A stretch of 8,654 nt of DNA, taken from the NCBI GenBank assembly GCA_003499715.1, contig DNSH01000141.1, positions 1 through 8,654 of the forward strand. Direction: 5' to 3'. The translations under genes and the position numbers were made by a program. Shown piece after piece: positions 1-5,830 of the stretch (position 1 is the stretch's first letter; every line of letters starts with the position of its first letter). Under the pieces are notes generated by a model. It did not search any database and was not told the origin of the DNA. It was given only the letters and a program-made list of their open reading frames with translations. The DNA comes from Candidatus Mesolinea sp. (GTDB lineage: Bacteria; Chloroflexota; Anaerolineae; Anaerolineales; Anaerolineaceae).

Positions 1-117
1 AAAAGTTTTTCAATAGGCGCATATTTTAGTAGGGTAACCCACCGATGTCAAACCTGAAGGTAAAAATTTGGCTCGTCATGTAGAGGGTTTACAAAAAATC
101 CATGCGATGGGTTCTTC
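1..117. other. left-edge non-coding stretch
   Basis: I see no gene here. Two plus-strand frames read from the left edge close within about 30 bases and the third closes at a TGA at 55-57, so at most a few C-terminal codons of an upstream gene could be present. No hairpin with a T-run is visible. Confidence 0.4.
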
Positions 118-126
118 TGATATAAT
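118..126 (+). promoter_or_regulatory. extended -10 promoter of the slyD-like gene
   Basis: TGATATAAT is a perfect TATAAT hexamer (121-126) preceded by TGn, the extended -10 motif that can work without a good -35. No convincing -35 sits 16-18 bases upstream. The predicted transcript start is near 133, giving a leader of about 38 nt that contains the ribosome binding site GGAG at 162-165. Confidence 0.6.
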
Positions 127-170
127 CTCGTATCTCGGAATAATCCGGTATCAATATTTATGGAGATAAA

Positions 171-689
171 ATGACAGAACAAAATATGAATACGATTCAA
201 AACGACGCCGTGGTACAGTTGGCTTATAACCTCGTCGTCGATGGTGAAGAAATCGAATCTGACGTGCTCGAATACTTACACGGGCATGAAAACATCATCA
301 CAGGTCTTGAAAACGCACTAACTGGCTTGCAAGTTGGCGATACCAAAGAGGTTTTGGTGCGCGCAGAAGATGCCTATGGCGAGTTCGACCCCGACGCTGT
401 GGTGATGGTCACGCGGGCGTCCTTCCCGCCCGACTTTGAAATCCGCTTAGGCGAGCCTATGCGCCTGCAGGATGGAAGTGGTCACATCTTCACGGGTGTG
501 GCAACGGCGTTATTTGAAGATGCCGTCGAGCTGGACCTGAACCATCCCATGGCTGGCAAAGACTTACAATTTACTGTGACGGTGCTCAGCATCCGCCCAG
601 CTACTGAAGACGAGTTGGCTGCTGGCAGGGTAAATTACGGCTGTGATGAAGGGTGTGCTGATGGCTGTTCGGACGGCTGCTGCAATTAA
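171..689 (+). CDS. slyD: FKBP-type peptidyl-prolyl cis-trans isomerase, SlyD-like, with Cys-repeat tail
   Basis: This is a cytoplasmic prolyl isomerase and folding chaperone of the SlyD branch of FKBPs. The FKBP fold spans about residues 12-145, split as in SlyD by a chaperone (IF) insert around 73-125. Family landmarks are LHGHENIITGLENAL (36-50), GD near 56-57, AYGEFDPD (68-75), the strand pair around LQDGSGHIFTGV (99-110) and DLNHPMAGKDLQF (122-134). The C-terminus is unusual: GCDEGCADGCSDGCCN places five cysteines at 158, 162, 166, 170 and 171, with none elsewhere. SlyD tails typically bind Ni/Zn/Cu through His and Cys; this one has no His, so metal binding is inference. The ATG at 171 has GGAG 5 nt upstream; an in-frame ATG at 186 is less well placed. 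The gene stands alone, with its own promoter and terminator. Confidence 0.93.
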   Translation: MTEQNMNTIQNDAVVQLAYNLVVDGEEIESDVLEYLHGHENIITGLENALTGLQVGDTKEVLVRAEDAYGEFDPDAVVMVTRASFPPDFEIRLGEPMRLQDGSGHIFTGVATALFEDAVELDLNHPMAGKDLQFTVTVLSIRPATEDELAAGRVNYGCDEGCADGCSDGCCN

Positions 690-707
690 CCCTAATAAAG
701 AAACGCG

Positions 708-749
708 AACGGACTGCTTTCTATAGAGGAGCAGCCCGTTTCTTTTTTT
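708..749 (+). terminator. intrinsic terminator after slyD, possibly bidirectional
   Basis: AACGGACTGCT (708-718) pairs with AGCAGCCCGTT (730-740) through an 11-position stem with one A-C mismatch and an 11-nt loop. TCTTTTTTT (741-749) follows. This ends slyD. Read on the minus strand the same stem is followed by CGCGTTTCTTTATT, so it may also stop pepT, whose coding end is at 760. Confidence 0.85.
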
Positions 750-759
750 GGTCACAACA

Positions 760-1986
760 TTAGTTCGCGGTGGCTAACTCGGCAATCTTGAGGATGACTT
801 CCACAGCCTTTTCCATCGACTCGAGCGGCACAAACTCATAGCGCCCATGCATGGCATGCCCCCCGGCAAAGATATTAGGCGTGGGCAAGCCCATATAAGA
901 AAGGCGGCTGCCATCCGTACCGCCGCGCACCGCGATGATGTGCGGCTCCAGCCCAACCGCGGCATAAGCAGCTTTCGCCACCTCAATGATCTCTGGGTGC
1001 GGCTCGATCATCTTACGCATGTTGTAGTATTGGTCTTTAATCTCTACTTCAACCACCGTCTCGCCATAGCGCTGGTTGAGGAAGTCTGCTGCGGCTTGCA
1101 TCAAGGCTTTCTTTTGGGCAAAACGCTCATCATTGTGATCGCGGATGATGTATTCGAGCTGAGCCGCTTCCACTGTGCCTTCCATCCCCATGAGGTGGTA
1201 AAAGCCTTCGTAGCCCTCAGTAAACTCGGGGCGTTCAAAGACGGGCAGCAGGTCGTTATATTCCATGCCAATGAGGATAGCGTTGAGCATGATACCTTTG
1301 GCAGTGCCGGGGTGTACATTGCGTCCGTGCACCAACACTTTTGCACTTGCGGCGTTAAAGGTCTCGTACTCCAGTTCCCCGACTTCGCCGCCATCAACCG
1401 TGAAAGCGAAATTTGCGCCAAAGGTTTCCACGTCAAAGTAATCCACGCCGCGCCCCACTTCCTCATCTGGGGTAAAAGCCACTTTAATCGTCCCATGTGG
1501 GATTTCTGGGTGGGCAATCAGGGTAGCCATAGCGGTCATGATTTCCGCCACGCCAGCCTTGTCATCTGCGCCGAGCAGCGTGGTGCCATCAGTTGTTACC
1601 AGGGTCTGCCCCACGTACTTGCGTAAATCCGGGAAGCGCTCGGGTGAGAGGCGGATGTTCTCTTCGGCATTAAGCACTATCTCGCCGCCGTCGTAATGCT
1701 CAATCACGCGCGGATTCACATTCGCACCACTCGCATCTGGGCTGGTATCCACATGCGCTAAAAAGCCAACTACGGGCGAGGCTTTGCCGTTGTTGGCGGG
1801 CAGCGTGGCAGTCACATAGCCGAAACGATCCATACGCACGTCTTGCATCCCGATTTGCTTAAGTTCTTCTGCGAGCAGGCGTAAAAGGTCCAACTGCTTG
1901 GTGGTGCTGGGGTAGGTTTCTGAATCTCGTGCTGATTGCGTGTCAATCTGCACGTAGCGGATAAAACGGTCTAGAACTTCGGGCAT
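760..1986 (-). CDS. pepT: peptidase T (tripeptide aminopeptidase, M20B)
   Basis: A cytoplasmic di-zinc aminopeptidase that removes the N-terminal residue from tripeptides. The 408-aa length matches the family. All M20B metal and catalytic residues are visible at positions nearly identical to the E. coli enzyme: H78 and D80 in AHVDTSPDASG, D141 in GADDKAG, E175 (general base) and E176 in TPDEEVGRG, D198 in FTVDGG, and H380 in HAMHGRYEF. The dimerisation-domain histidine lies in HGRNVHPGTAKG (220-231), and the substrate-carboxylate motif RGGTDGS is at 354-360. The ATG at 1986 has AAAGGAGG (1990-1997) 3 nt upstream, a near-perfect Shine-Dalgarno. The gene is monocistronic, convergent with slyD and divergent from the cyclotransferase gene. 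It looks intact and functional. Confidence 0.97.
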   Translation of the reverse strand: MPEVLDRFIRYVQIDTQSARDSETYPSTTKQLDLLRLLAEELKQIGMQDVRMDRFGYVTATLPANNGKASPVVGFLAHVDTSPDASGANVNPRVIEHYDGGEIVLNAEENIRLSPERFPDLRKYVGQTLVTTDGTTLLGADDKAGVAEIMTAMATLIAHPEIPHGTIKVAFTPDEEVGRGVDYFDVETFGANFAFTVDGGEVGELEYETFNAASAKVLVHGRNVHPGTAKGIMLNAILIGMEYNDLLPVFERPEFTEGYEGFYHLMGMEGTVEAAQLEYIIRDHNDERFAQKKALMQAAADFLNQRYGETVVEVEIKDQYYNMRKMIEPHPEIIEVAKAAYAAVGLEPHIIAVRGGTDGSRLSYMGLPTPNIFAGGHAMHGRYEFVPLESMEKAVEVILKIAELATAN

Positions 1987-1989
1987 GAT

Positions 1990-1997
1990 CCTCCTTT
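1990..1997 (-). promoter_or_regulatory. ribosome binding site of pepT
   Basis: The minus strand reads AAAGGAGG then ATC and ATG. The strong Shine-Dalgarno with a rather short 3-nt spacer fixes the start at 1986. Confidence 0.8.
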
Positions 1998-2035
1998 GCG
2001 AAGCTGCTGATTAGTTTTTTTGATATTTCCAGAAG

Positions 2036-2062
2036 ATTTTATCACGCTGGTGAATCGATCAA
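2036..2062 (-). promoter_or_regulatory. candidate pepT promoter (extended -10)
   Basis: On the minus strand TGATAAAAT (plus 2036-2044) is an extended -10, with TTGATC (plus 2057-2062) 15 bases upstream as a possible -35. The predicted start is near 2029, giving a leader of about 40 nt that contains the pepT ribosome binding site. Confidence 0.5.
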
Positions 2063-2100
2063 TGGATTTTTGTATATTTTGCTTATTCGGTGTAATTATT

Positions 2101-2129
2101 TTGGGACCTTGGGAAGTGTAGATTAGAAT
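2101..2129 (+). promoter_or_regulatory. candidate promoter of the glutaminyl cyclotransferase gene
   Basis: TTGGGA (2101-2106), a 17-bp spacer and TAGAAT (2124-2129) resemble a vegetative -35/-10 pair. The predicted start is near 2136, followed by AAGGAG at 2142-2147 and ATG at 2154. The leader would be only about 18 nt. Confidence 0.55.
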
Positions 2130-2153
2130 TATGCCATCACTAAGGAGTTTGCT

Positions 2154-2981
2154 ATGCCTCCCAAAGAAAAACCAAGTTCACCAAGCAAACGCAGCAATAT
2201 CTTTTTTGCTTTGATTGCGCTCGCCATATTTCTATTGATTATGTATTTTCGTTTGCCACACTCCAGTTCCATCCCTGCGGACTTGGGCAGCAACGCTCGG
2301 ATCAGCGTCTTAGCGACCTACCCACATGATACGGACGCATTTACGCAAGGTTTGGTATTTGCCGATGGATACTTTTATGAAAGCACCGGTCTTTATGGCA
2401 AGTCCACCTTGCGTAAAGTAGAGCCTGCCACTGGTAAAGTAGTGCAAGAGCTAAAGCTCGCGGACCAATACTTTGCCGAAGGGTTAGCGCTCTACAAGGA
2501 CCAGCTCTATCAGCTCACCTGGAAAGAACACACCGGCTTTGTCTACGATAAAAATTTCACGCTTCAGTCCACCTTTACCTACCCCACAGAAGGTTGGGGA
2601 TTGACTGCCGATGGTAGCAGCCTGATCCTTTCTGATGGCAGCGCCACATTGTATTTCCTGGACCCGCAAACCCTGCAAACCACGCGCACGGTCCAGGTTA
2701 GCCAAGCAGGGAAGCCAGTAGAACAGCTCAACGAGCTGGAATACATCCAAGGTGAAGTGTATGCCAATATTTGGTATCAGGACGTCATCGTGCGCATCGA
2801 CCCGAGCAGTGGCGAAGTGGTGGGACAGATCGACCTGAGCAGTTTGCGCGAGGGTGAGCATGCGCCCAATCCAGCGGACGTGCTAAATGGCATTGCTTAC
2901 GATGCCAAAGGGAGCCGGTTGTTCGTTACGGGTAAAAATTGGCCTTATGTTTATGAAATTGCCTTAGTGAATGTGGACTAA
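2154..2981 (+). CDS. glutaminyl-peptide cyclotransferase (plant/bacterial beta-propeller type), membrane-anchored
   Basis: This enzyme cyclises N-terminal glutamine of peptides to pyroglutamate. It belongs to the papaya-type family (Glu_cyclase_2), a five-bladed beta-propeller unrelated to animal QC. Family blocks in order: HDTDAFTQGLVF (58-69), FYESTGLYGKSTLR (74-87; E76 corresponds to the catalytic Glu of the papaya enzyme), YFAEGLAL (106-113), EGWGLTADG and LSDGSATLYFLDP (146-171), LNELEYIQGEVYANIWYQD (192-210), VLNGIAYD (243-250) and RLFVTGKNWPYVYE (255-268). Residues 1-14 are basic and Pro/Ser-rich, then a single hydrophobic helix at about 15-33 lacks a lipobox or clear cleavage site. 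I infer an inner-membrane anchor with the propeller outside. The ATG has AAGGAG 6 nt upstream. Its stop lies 5 bp from the stop of the convergent PfkB-like gene. Confidence 0.92.
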   Translation: MPPKEKPSSPSKRSNIFFALIALAIFLLIMYFRLPHSSSIPADLGSNARISVLATYPHDTDAFTQGLVFADGYFYESTGLYGKSTLRKVEPATGKVVQELKLADQYFAEGLALYKDQLYQLTWKEHTGFVYDKNFTLQSTFTYPTEGWGLTADGSSLILSDGSATLYFLDPQTLQTTRTVQVSQAGKPVEQLNELEYIQGEVYANIWYQDVIVRIDPSSGEVVGQIDLSSLREGEHAPNPADVLNGIAYDAKGSRLFVTGKNWPYVYEIALVNVD

Positions 2982-2986
2982 CGGGC

Positions 2987-4009
2987 TTAGATAGTCCTCA
3001 CGCGCGGGCCCAATGCCTCCAGGCGGGCTTCCTTCAAACCGGGGAGCGTATCAAAGATATAAAAGGGACCTGAACCTTCCATGCACAGTGCCGCGGTGAT
3101 ACTACCGTGCAGCGCGGCTTCAACCGGGTCAAAGTTTTGGCGATAGGCAAAGAGAAAAGCGCCATCAAAGGCATCTAACATACCTGTGGGGTCTACAACG
3201 CGGGTAGGATAAGCGGGTACGATCCAGCGATTCGCTTGCAGCCGGCTATAAACCCAGGCGGAACCATCTGGCATGTTCACGACAACGATTTGAGGACCAT
3301 AATCTGCCAGCCCTGCGGCAATTTCCCACACATCCACGCTGCGCCCTTGGAACAAGCGCTTGGCTTCGACTTCCGTGGTCATAAAGATGGTCAAGTCGGC
3401 GATTAAGCCGCGCATATCTTCCCAGTAAGTTGGGTCCATGTAGCAAGCGGTAGAGCGCATGCTCAAAGTATCTACCAAACCAGTTTTGAGCAGTGAGGGC
3501 ATAATTTTATGCGACATAAAGTCAATGGGGCAGATATGCGCTGCCGGTGCGTCCATATAGAGATGGGGAATATCATTGACATGCACCGAGTAGGGTGCAT
3601 ACTCGACCTTGCTGCAAAAGCGCGGTTCAGCTGTTTCGTAGCCGATTAAATCACGTGGGAAGGGAATGCCTCTTTCGGCGAAGTAGGTCAACGGACTGTC
3701 CATCCTTGGGGTGAGCGGGTCAAGATAAACAATAAAACGGCGATCGTCCAGCGGTTCATTGATAGTGCGGATGCCACTGGTATCAAAGCCAGCCTGGTTA
3801 AGCTGCTCCAGCCATGCTAAGGGGAACTCGCGATTGATGCGCGCGATTAGGCCCGCCTTCCCGCCCCAGAGCGCATAGCCCGCCGCTGCATAGGGCAAAT
3901 TACCACCTAAGACGTTCAGCTGGGGTTTGCCTTCAACAGGCAAGATAAAATCACGCTGCAGTCTGCCTCCAAAAACGGCATCCAACGGGATAAAGTCTGT
4001 TTCACCCAT
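2987..4009 (-). CDS. divergent PfkB/ribokinase-family protein, possible atypical or pseudo-kinase
   Basis: The 340-aa protein has the ribokinase fold: a glycine-rich N-terminal block GGNLPYAAAGYALWGG (35-50) and a C-terminal block VVDPTGMLDAFDGAFL (271-286) followed by the helix at 294-312. Substrate and partner are unknown. Three hallmarks differ from typical PfkB kinases: position 40, normally Asn in GGxxxN, is Tyr; the NxxE motif near 212-215 reads TTEVE, so Thr replaces Asn; and the anion-hole motif GAGD (276-279) is GMLD. The catalytic Asp (D279) is kept. Tyr at position 40 may be a subfamily trait, whereas loss of the GAG turn should weaken ATP-phosphate binding. The ATG at 4009 lies 2 nt after the ppk2 stop with only a weak AGAAG upstream, suggesting translational coupling. 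Family membership is solid; activity is not. Confidence 0.8.
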   Translation of the reverse strand: MGETDFIPLDAVFGGRLQRDFILPVEGKPQLNVLGGNLPYAAAGYALWGGKAGLIARINREFPLAWLEQLNQAGFDTSGIRTINEPLDDRRFIVYLDPLTPRMDSPLTYFAERGIPFPRDLIGYETAEPRFCSKVEYAPYSVHVNDIPHLYMDAPAAHICPIDFMSHKIMPSLLKTGLVDTLSMRSTACYMDPTYWEDMRGLIADLTIFMTTEVEAKRLFQGRSVDVWEIAAGLADYGPQIVVVNMPDGSAWVYSRLQANRWIVPAYPTRVVDPTGMLDAFDGAFLFAYRQNFDPVEAALHGSITAALCMEGSGPFYIFDTLPGLKEARLEALGPRVRTI

Positions 4010-4011
4010 GC

Positions 4012-4848
4012 TTATTCTTCTGAAAGGGTCATCTCTAACAGGCGCTTATGATAATGCTCCAGGTCTTCAGCGGGCTGTGGATAGTGCATATCCAGGTCCT
4101 TGAGCGTCTTAATCACAATTTTGGCAATCAACCAGTTGCGATACCACTTTTTATTCGCTGGGATCACATACCAAGGCGCCCAAGCTGTGCTGGTACGGTT
4201 GAGCATATCCTCATAAGCTTGCATGTAATCATTCCAACGTTCGCGCTCGGTAAGGTCTCCTGGGTTAAACTTCCACTGCTTGGTAGGGTCTTCCACCCGG
4301 GCGAAGAAGCGCTTGGCTTGCTCCTTGAGATCGATGTGCAAATAGAACTTAAGGATTGTGGTGCCCTCATCAGTCAGCATTCGTTCGAACGCGTTGATAT
4401 GTTCATAGCGCTTGGACCAAATTTCCTCAGGTACCAACGAATGCACCCTTACCACTAGCACATCCTCATATTGTGAGCGGTTGAAGATTACCATTTCGCC
4501 ACGGGCAGGAGTATGTTGGTGAATGCGCCAAAGGTAATCATGCGAAAGCTCCAACGGCGTGGGGTTTTTGAATGCTGCCACCTTTACACCTTGGGGGTTA
4601 ACGCCTTCGAAAACCGAGCGAATGGTGCCGTCTTTTCCGCCGGTATCCATTGCTTGCAAAATGATCAGCAATTTATGCTTTCCTTCCGCATAAAGCAGTT
4701 CCTGCAGCTCACTCAGCTTTTGATTGAGCTCCACCATTGCAGCCTTGGCTTCTTTCTTCCCACCGTCGAATAAGCTTGTATCGTTCGGGTCAAAGTCTTT
4801 GAGTTTAATCTTTGTTTTTGGGGGAACACGGTATTTTTCTTCGTCCAT
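4012..4848 (-). CDS. ppk2: polyphosphate kinase 2 family protein (polyphosphate:nucleotide phosphotransferase)
   Basis: A cytoplasmic P-loop enzyme moving phosphate between polyphosphate and nucleotides. Which nucleotide (ADP, GDP or AMP) cannot be read from sequence. From the ATG at 4848 it has 278 residues: the N-terminal block VPPKTKIKLKDFDPNDT (9-25), Walker A MDTGGKDGT (67-75), FNRSQYEDVLVVRVH (122-136) as Walker B with Gln where many members have His or Tyr, the lid helices rich in Lys/Arg (about 179-208), and WYVIPANKKWYRNWL (226-240). The frame extends to a TTG at 4884, but that codon overlaps a TATAAT and has no ribosome site; ATG 4848 has AAAGG at 4855-4859, 6 nt upstream. It is the first gene of a two-gene operon with the PfkB-like protein. 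Confidence 0.93.
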   Translation of the reverse strand: MDEEKYRVPPKTKIKLKDFDPNDTSLFDGGKKEAKAAMVELNQKLSELQELLYAEGKHKLLIILQAMDTGGKDGTIRSVFEGVNPQGVKVAAFKNPTPLELSHDYLWRIHQHTPARGEMVIFNRSQYEDVLVVRVHSLVPEEIWSKRYEHINAFERMLTDEGTTILKFYLHIDLKEQAKRFFARVEDPTKQWKFNPGDLTERERWNDYMQAYEDMLNRTSTAWAPWYVIPANKKWYRNWLIAKIVIKTLKDLDMHYPQPAEDLEHYHKRLLEMTLSEE

Positions 4849-4854
4849 GCTGAT

Positions 4855-4859
4855 CCTTT
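4855..4859 (-). promoter_or_regulatory. ribosome binding site deciding the ppk2 start
   Basis: The minus strand reads GAAAGGATCAGC before ATG 4848. This places the start 12 codons inside the longest open frame, consistent with the promoter at 4884-4889 whose transcript would begin near 4877, downstream of the TTG. Confidence 0.7.
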
Positions 4860-4883
4860 CTATGACTCGGAGCGGTTGCAGCA

Positions 4884-4889
4884 ATTATA
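4884..4889 (-). promoter_or_regulatory. candidate -10 of the ppk2-pfkB operon
   Basis: The minus strand carries a perfect TATAAT at plus 4884-4889. No TTGACA-like -35 lies 15-19 bases upstream, and a TG pair abuts the hexamer without the usual one-base gap. The predicted start is near 4877, with a leader of about 29 nt containing the ribosome site. Confidence 0.5.
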
Positions 4890-4932
4890 CAATAAGCTTA
4901 TGCCGACGAGTGTTTAAGTCTTTGTTCTCATC

Positions 4933-5000
4933 GGTCTCTCGAGTGCGGAGCCTACCCGTAGGGTACCGAGCGAGGGGAATAGACCGCAGGTCTCCTTTTT
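4933..5000 (+). ncRNA. structured element with terminator-like 3' hairpin (possible small RNA or interspersed repeat)
   Basis: A nested stem reads CTCG (4938-4941), CGG (4946-4948), TACCC (4953-4957), loop GTA, GGGTA (4961-4965), CCG (4966-4968), CGAG (4971-4974). A second hairpin, AGACC (4981-4985), GCA, GGTCT (4989-4993), is followed by CC and TTTTT (4996-5000), like an intrinsic terminator on the plus strand. The same AGACC can instead pair with GGTCT at 4933-4937, closing the whole element. No plus-strand gene lies immediately downstream, so an attenuator is unlikely. A small RNA or a dispersed palindromic repeat are the options. No clear promoter was found. Confidence 0.35.
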
Positions 5001-5070
5001 ACAGGCGTTTTTGTTTATCAATTGCCATTTTGGGATGATTTGCTTTTTGAAGTTTATAGTCATAAGCTGC

Positions 5071-5090
5071 GCATGGTCAGAAGACCATGC
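5071..5090. repeat. perfect 8-bp inverted repeat
   Basis: GCATGGTC (5071-5078), loop AGAA, GACCATGC (5083-5090). No T-run follows on either strand, so it is not a standard terminator. It could be an RNA hairpin or a protein binding palindrome. Confidence 0.5.
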
Positions 5091-5186
5091 TTGAACAGGA
5101 GTTCCTAATTTTTATGATGGTAATTTCTATTTTGCTGCTAAGGAAAACCATTAATTTGCCCTTATAAGCACCTCTACTCTCACCAA

Positions 5187-5222
5187 TTAAAAGAGAAAAG
5201 CTATCCTTTATGGATAGCCTTT
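5187..5222 (-). terminator. intrinsic terminator of hsp20
   Basis: On the minus strand GCTATCC (plus 5212-5218), loop ATAAA, GGATAGC (plus 5200-5206) is followed by TTTTCTCTTTTAATT. The stem may be lengthened by AAAG/CTTT around one bulged base. It lies about 20 nt after the hsp20 stop. Confidence 0.85.
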
Positions 5223-5243
5223 CCCTACTAATTCAAGGAGATT

Positions 5244-5711
5244 CTACTTCTTTTTCTCCTCGATAACTTTGACAGACTTGGGTTTGACCTCAATCCGTTT
5301 GGGTTGCGCTTCTGGTTTCTTGGGCAGGTGGATTGTCAGAACCCCATTGTCAGTTTCCGCGCTTATCTGATTCTGGTCAATCATGCCCGGTAGCGATACG
5401 CTCCGATAGAAGGTACCAGCATAGCGTTCGCGGATATGATATCTTCCTTGTTGTTCGTCTTTGTTTTCCTCTCTGATCTCACCTTTGATTGTCAGCGTGT
5501 TGTTCTCAAAGGTGATCTCTAACTGTTCAGGATCAAACCCTGCCACGCTTGCCCGCACCAGATACTCATTGTCATTCTCGATCACATCGATCGGGAAGCT
5601 GGTAGCTGGCAAATCCCATAAGCTTGTGTCCAAATCGAACAGTCTGTCAAGATAAGGCTCAATGCCGAAAATATCACGAGGATAGCGACGACGTAACTCA
5701 ATGTTAGCCAT
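5244..5711 (-). CDS. Hsp20/alpha-crystallin family small heat-shock protein
   Basis: An ATP-independent holdase that binds unfolding proteins in the cytoplasm and forms oligomers. With the start at 5711 it has 155 residues. A short N-terminal arm (1-38) ends in LWDLPATSFPID, typical of the class A-like bacterial sHSPs. The alpha-crystallin domain runs about 39-132 and ends in the hallmark AETDNGVLTIHLPK (118-131). A C-terminal IEV (140-142) is the I-x-I/V anchoring motif, followed by a Lys-rich tail. The open frame begins at GTG 5720, but that codon overlaps the Shine-Dalgarno AAAAGGAGGTG; ATG 5711 sits 8 nt after GGAGG and is the real start. The gene is monocistronic with a clear terminator and diverges from RNase J. 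No CIRCE (TTAGCACTC-N9-GAGTGCTAA) is present upstream. Confidence 0.95.
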   Translation of the reverse strand: MANIELRRRYPRDIFGIEPYLDRLFDLDTSLWDLPATSFPIDVIENDNEYLVRASVAGFDPEQLEITFENNTLTIKGEIREENKDEQQGRYHIRERYAGTFYRSVSLPGMIDQNQISAETDNGVLTIHLPKKPEAQPKRIEVKPKSVKVIEEKKK

Positions 5712-5719
5712 AGTAGACA

Positions 5720-5728
5720 CCTCCTTTT
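5720..5728 (-). promoter_or_regulatory. ribosome binding site deciding the hsp20 start
   Basis: The minus strand reads AAAAGGAGG, an almost full complement of the 16S 3' end, with GGAGG at plus 5720-5724 and 8 nt to ATG 5711. It excludes the upstream GTG at 5720, which overlaps the site. Confidence 0.8.
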
Positions 5729-5797
5729 CTTAGTATTTCTTGTTTCTGCCTTTAACCTATCGAGCCTGCGTTAAAATTTTGTCTAATTAAGGTTAAT

Positions 5798-5830
5798 GTT
5801 CTATTAGAAACCAGCCAAAGGGTTCTATTA
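5798..5830. repeat. 9-bp direct repeat in the hsp20/RNase J divergent region
   Basis: GTTCTATTA occurs at 5798-5806 and again at 5822-5830, 24 bp apart start to start. An AGGGT/ACCCT inverted repeat (5819-5823, 5833-5837) overlaps the second copy. The position upstream of both genes makes a regulator site possible, but no known operator is recognised. Confidence 0.4.

Larger units (their letters stand above)
4890..5243. other. non-coding stretch between ppk2 and hsp20
   Basis: No gene is supported in this roughly 350-bp interval. It holds a folded element at 4933-5000, a perfect 8-bp hairpin at 5071-5090 and the hsp20 terminator at about 5187-5222. The remainder (5001-5070, 5091-5186) is AT-rich and shows no coding signal or recognised motif. 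Confidence 0.5.

Noticed and set aside
88..93. TTTACA as the -35 of the slyD promoter
   Set aside because: The spacer to TATAAT at 121 is 27 bp, far too long; the extended -10 explains the promoter better.
564..755. A 63-codon minus-strand frame across the slyD end and terminator
   Set aside because: It crosses the terminator and is antisense to the conserved slyD C-terminus; no start signals.
847..1626. A 259-codon open frame opposite pepT
   Set aside because: It lies wholly antisense to a gene with every catalytic residue of peptidase T, has no ribosome site and no recognisable domain; it is a codon-bias shadow.
3008..3030. GCCC-GCC/GGC-GGGC stem as a terminator for the cyclotransferase gene
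   Set aside because: The stem is interrupted by a 3-nt bulge, lies inside the facing coding region and has no proper T-run.
4849..4884. TTG at 4884 as the ppk2 start (12 extra residues)
   Set aside because: The TTG overlaps the TATAAT at 4884-4889 and has no Shine-Dalgarno, while ATG 4848 has one at good spacing and begins the conserved part of the family.
4724..5038. A 104-codon plus-strand open frame from inside ppk2 through the structured element
   Set aside because: Its first part is antisense to ppk2 and the rest crosses the hairpins and T-run at 4933-5000; there is no ribosome site and the protein resembles nothing known to me.
5712..5720. GTG at 5720 as the hsp20 start
   Set aside because: The codon overlaps the strong Shine-Dalgarno that serves ATG 5711.
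5725..5830. A heat-shock operator (CIRCE) or clear promoter for hsp20
   Set aside because: No CIRCE sequence is present. TAGACA on the minus strand could be a -35, but nothing like a -10 follows at the right distance, so no promoter is called.
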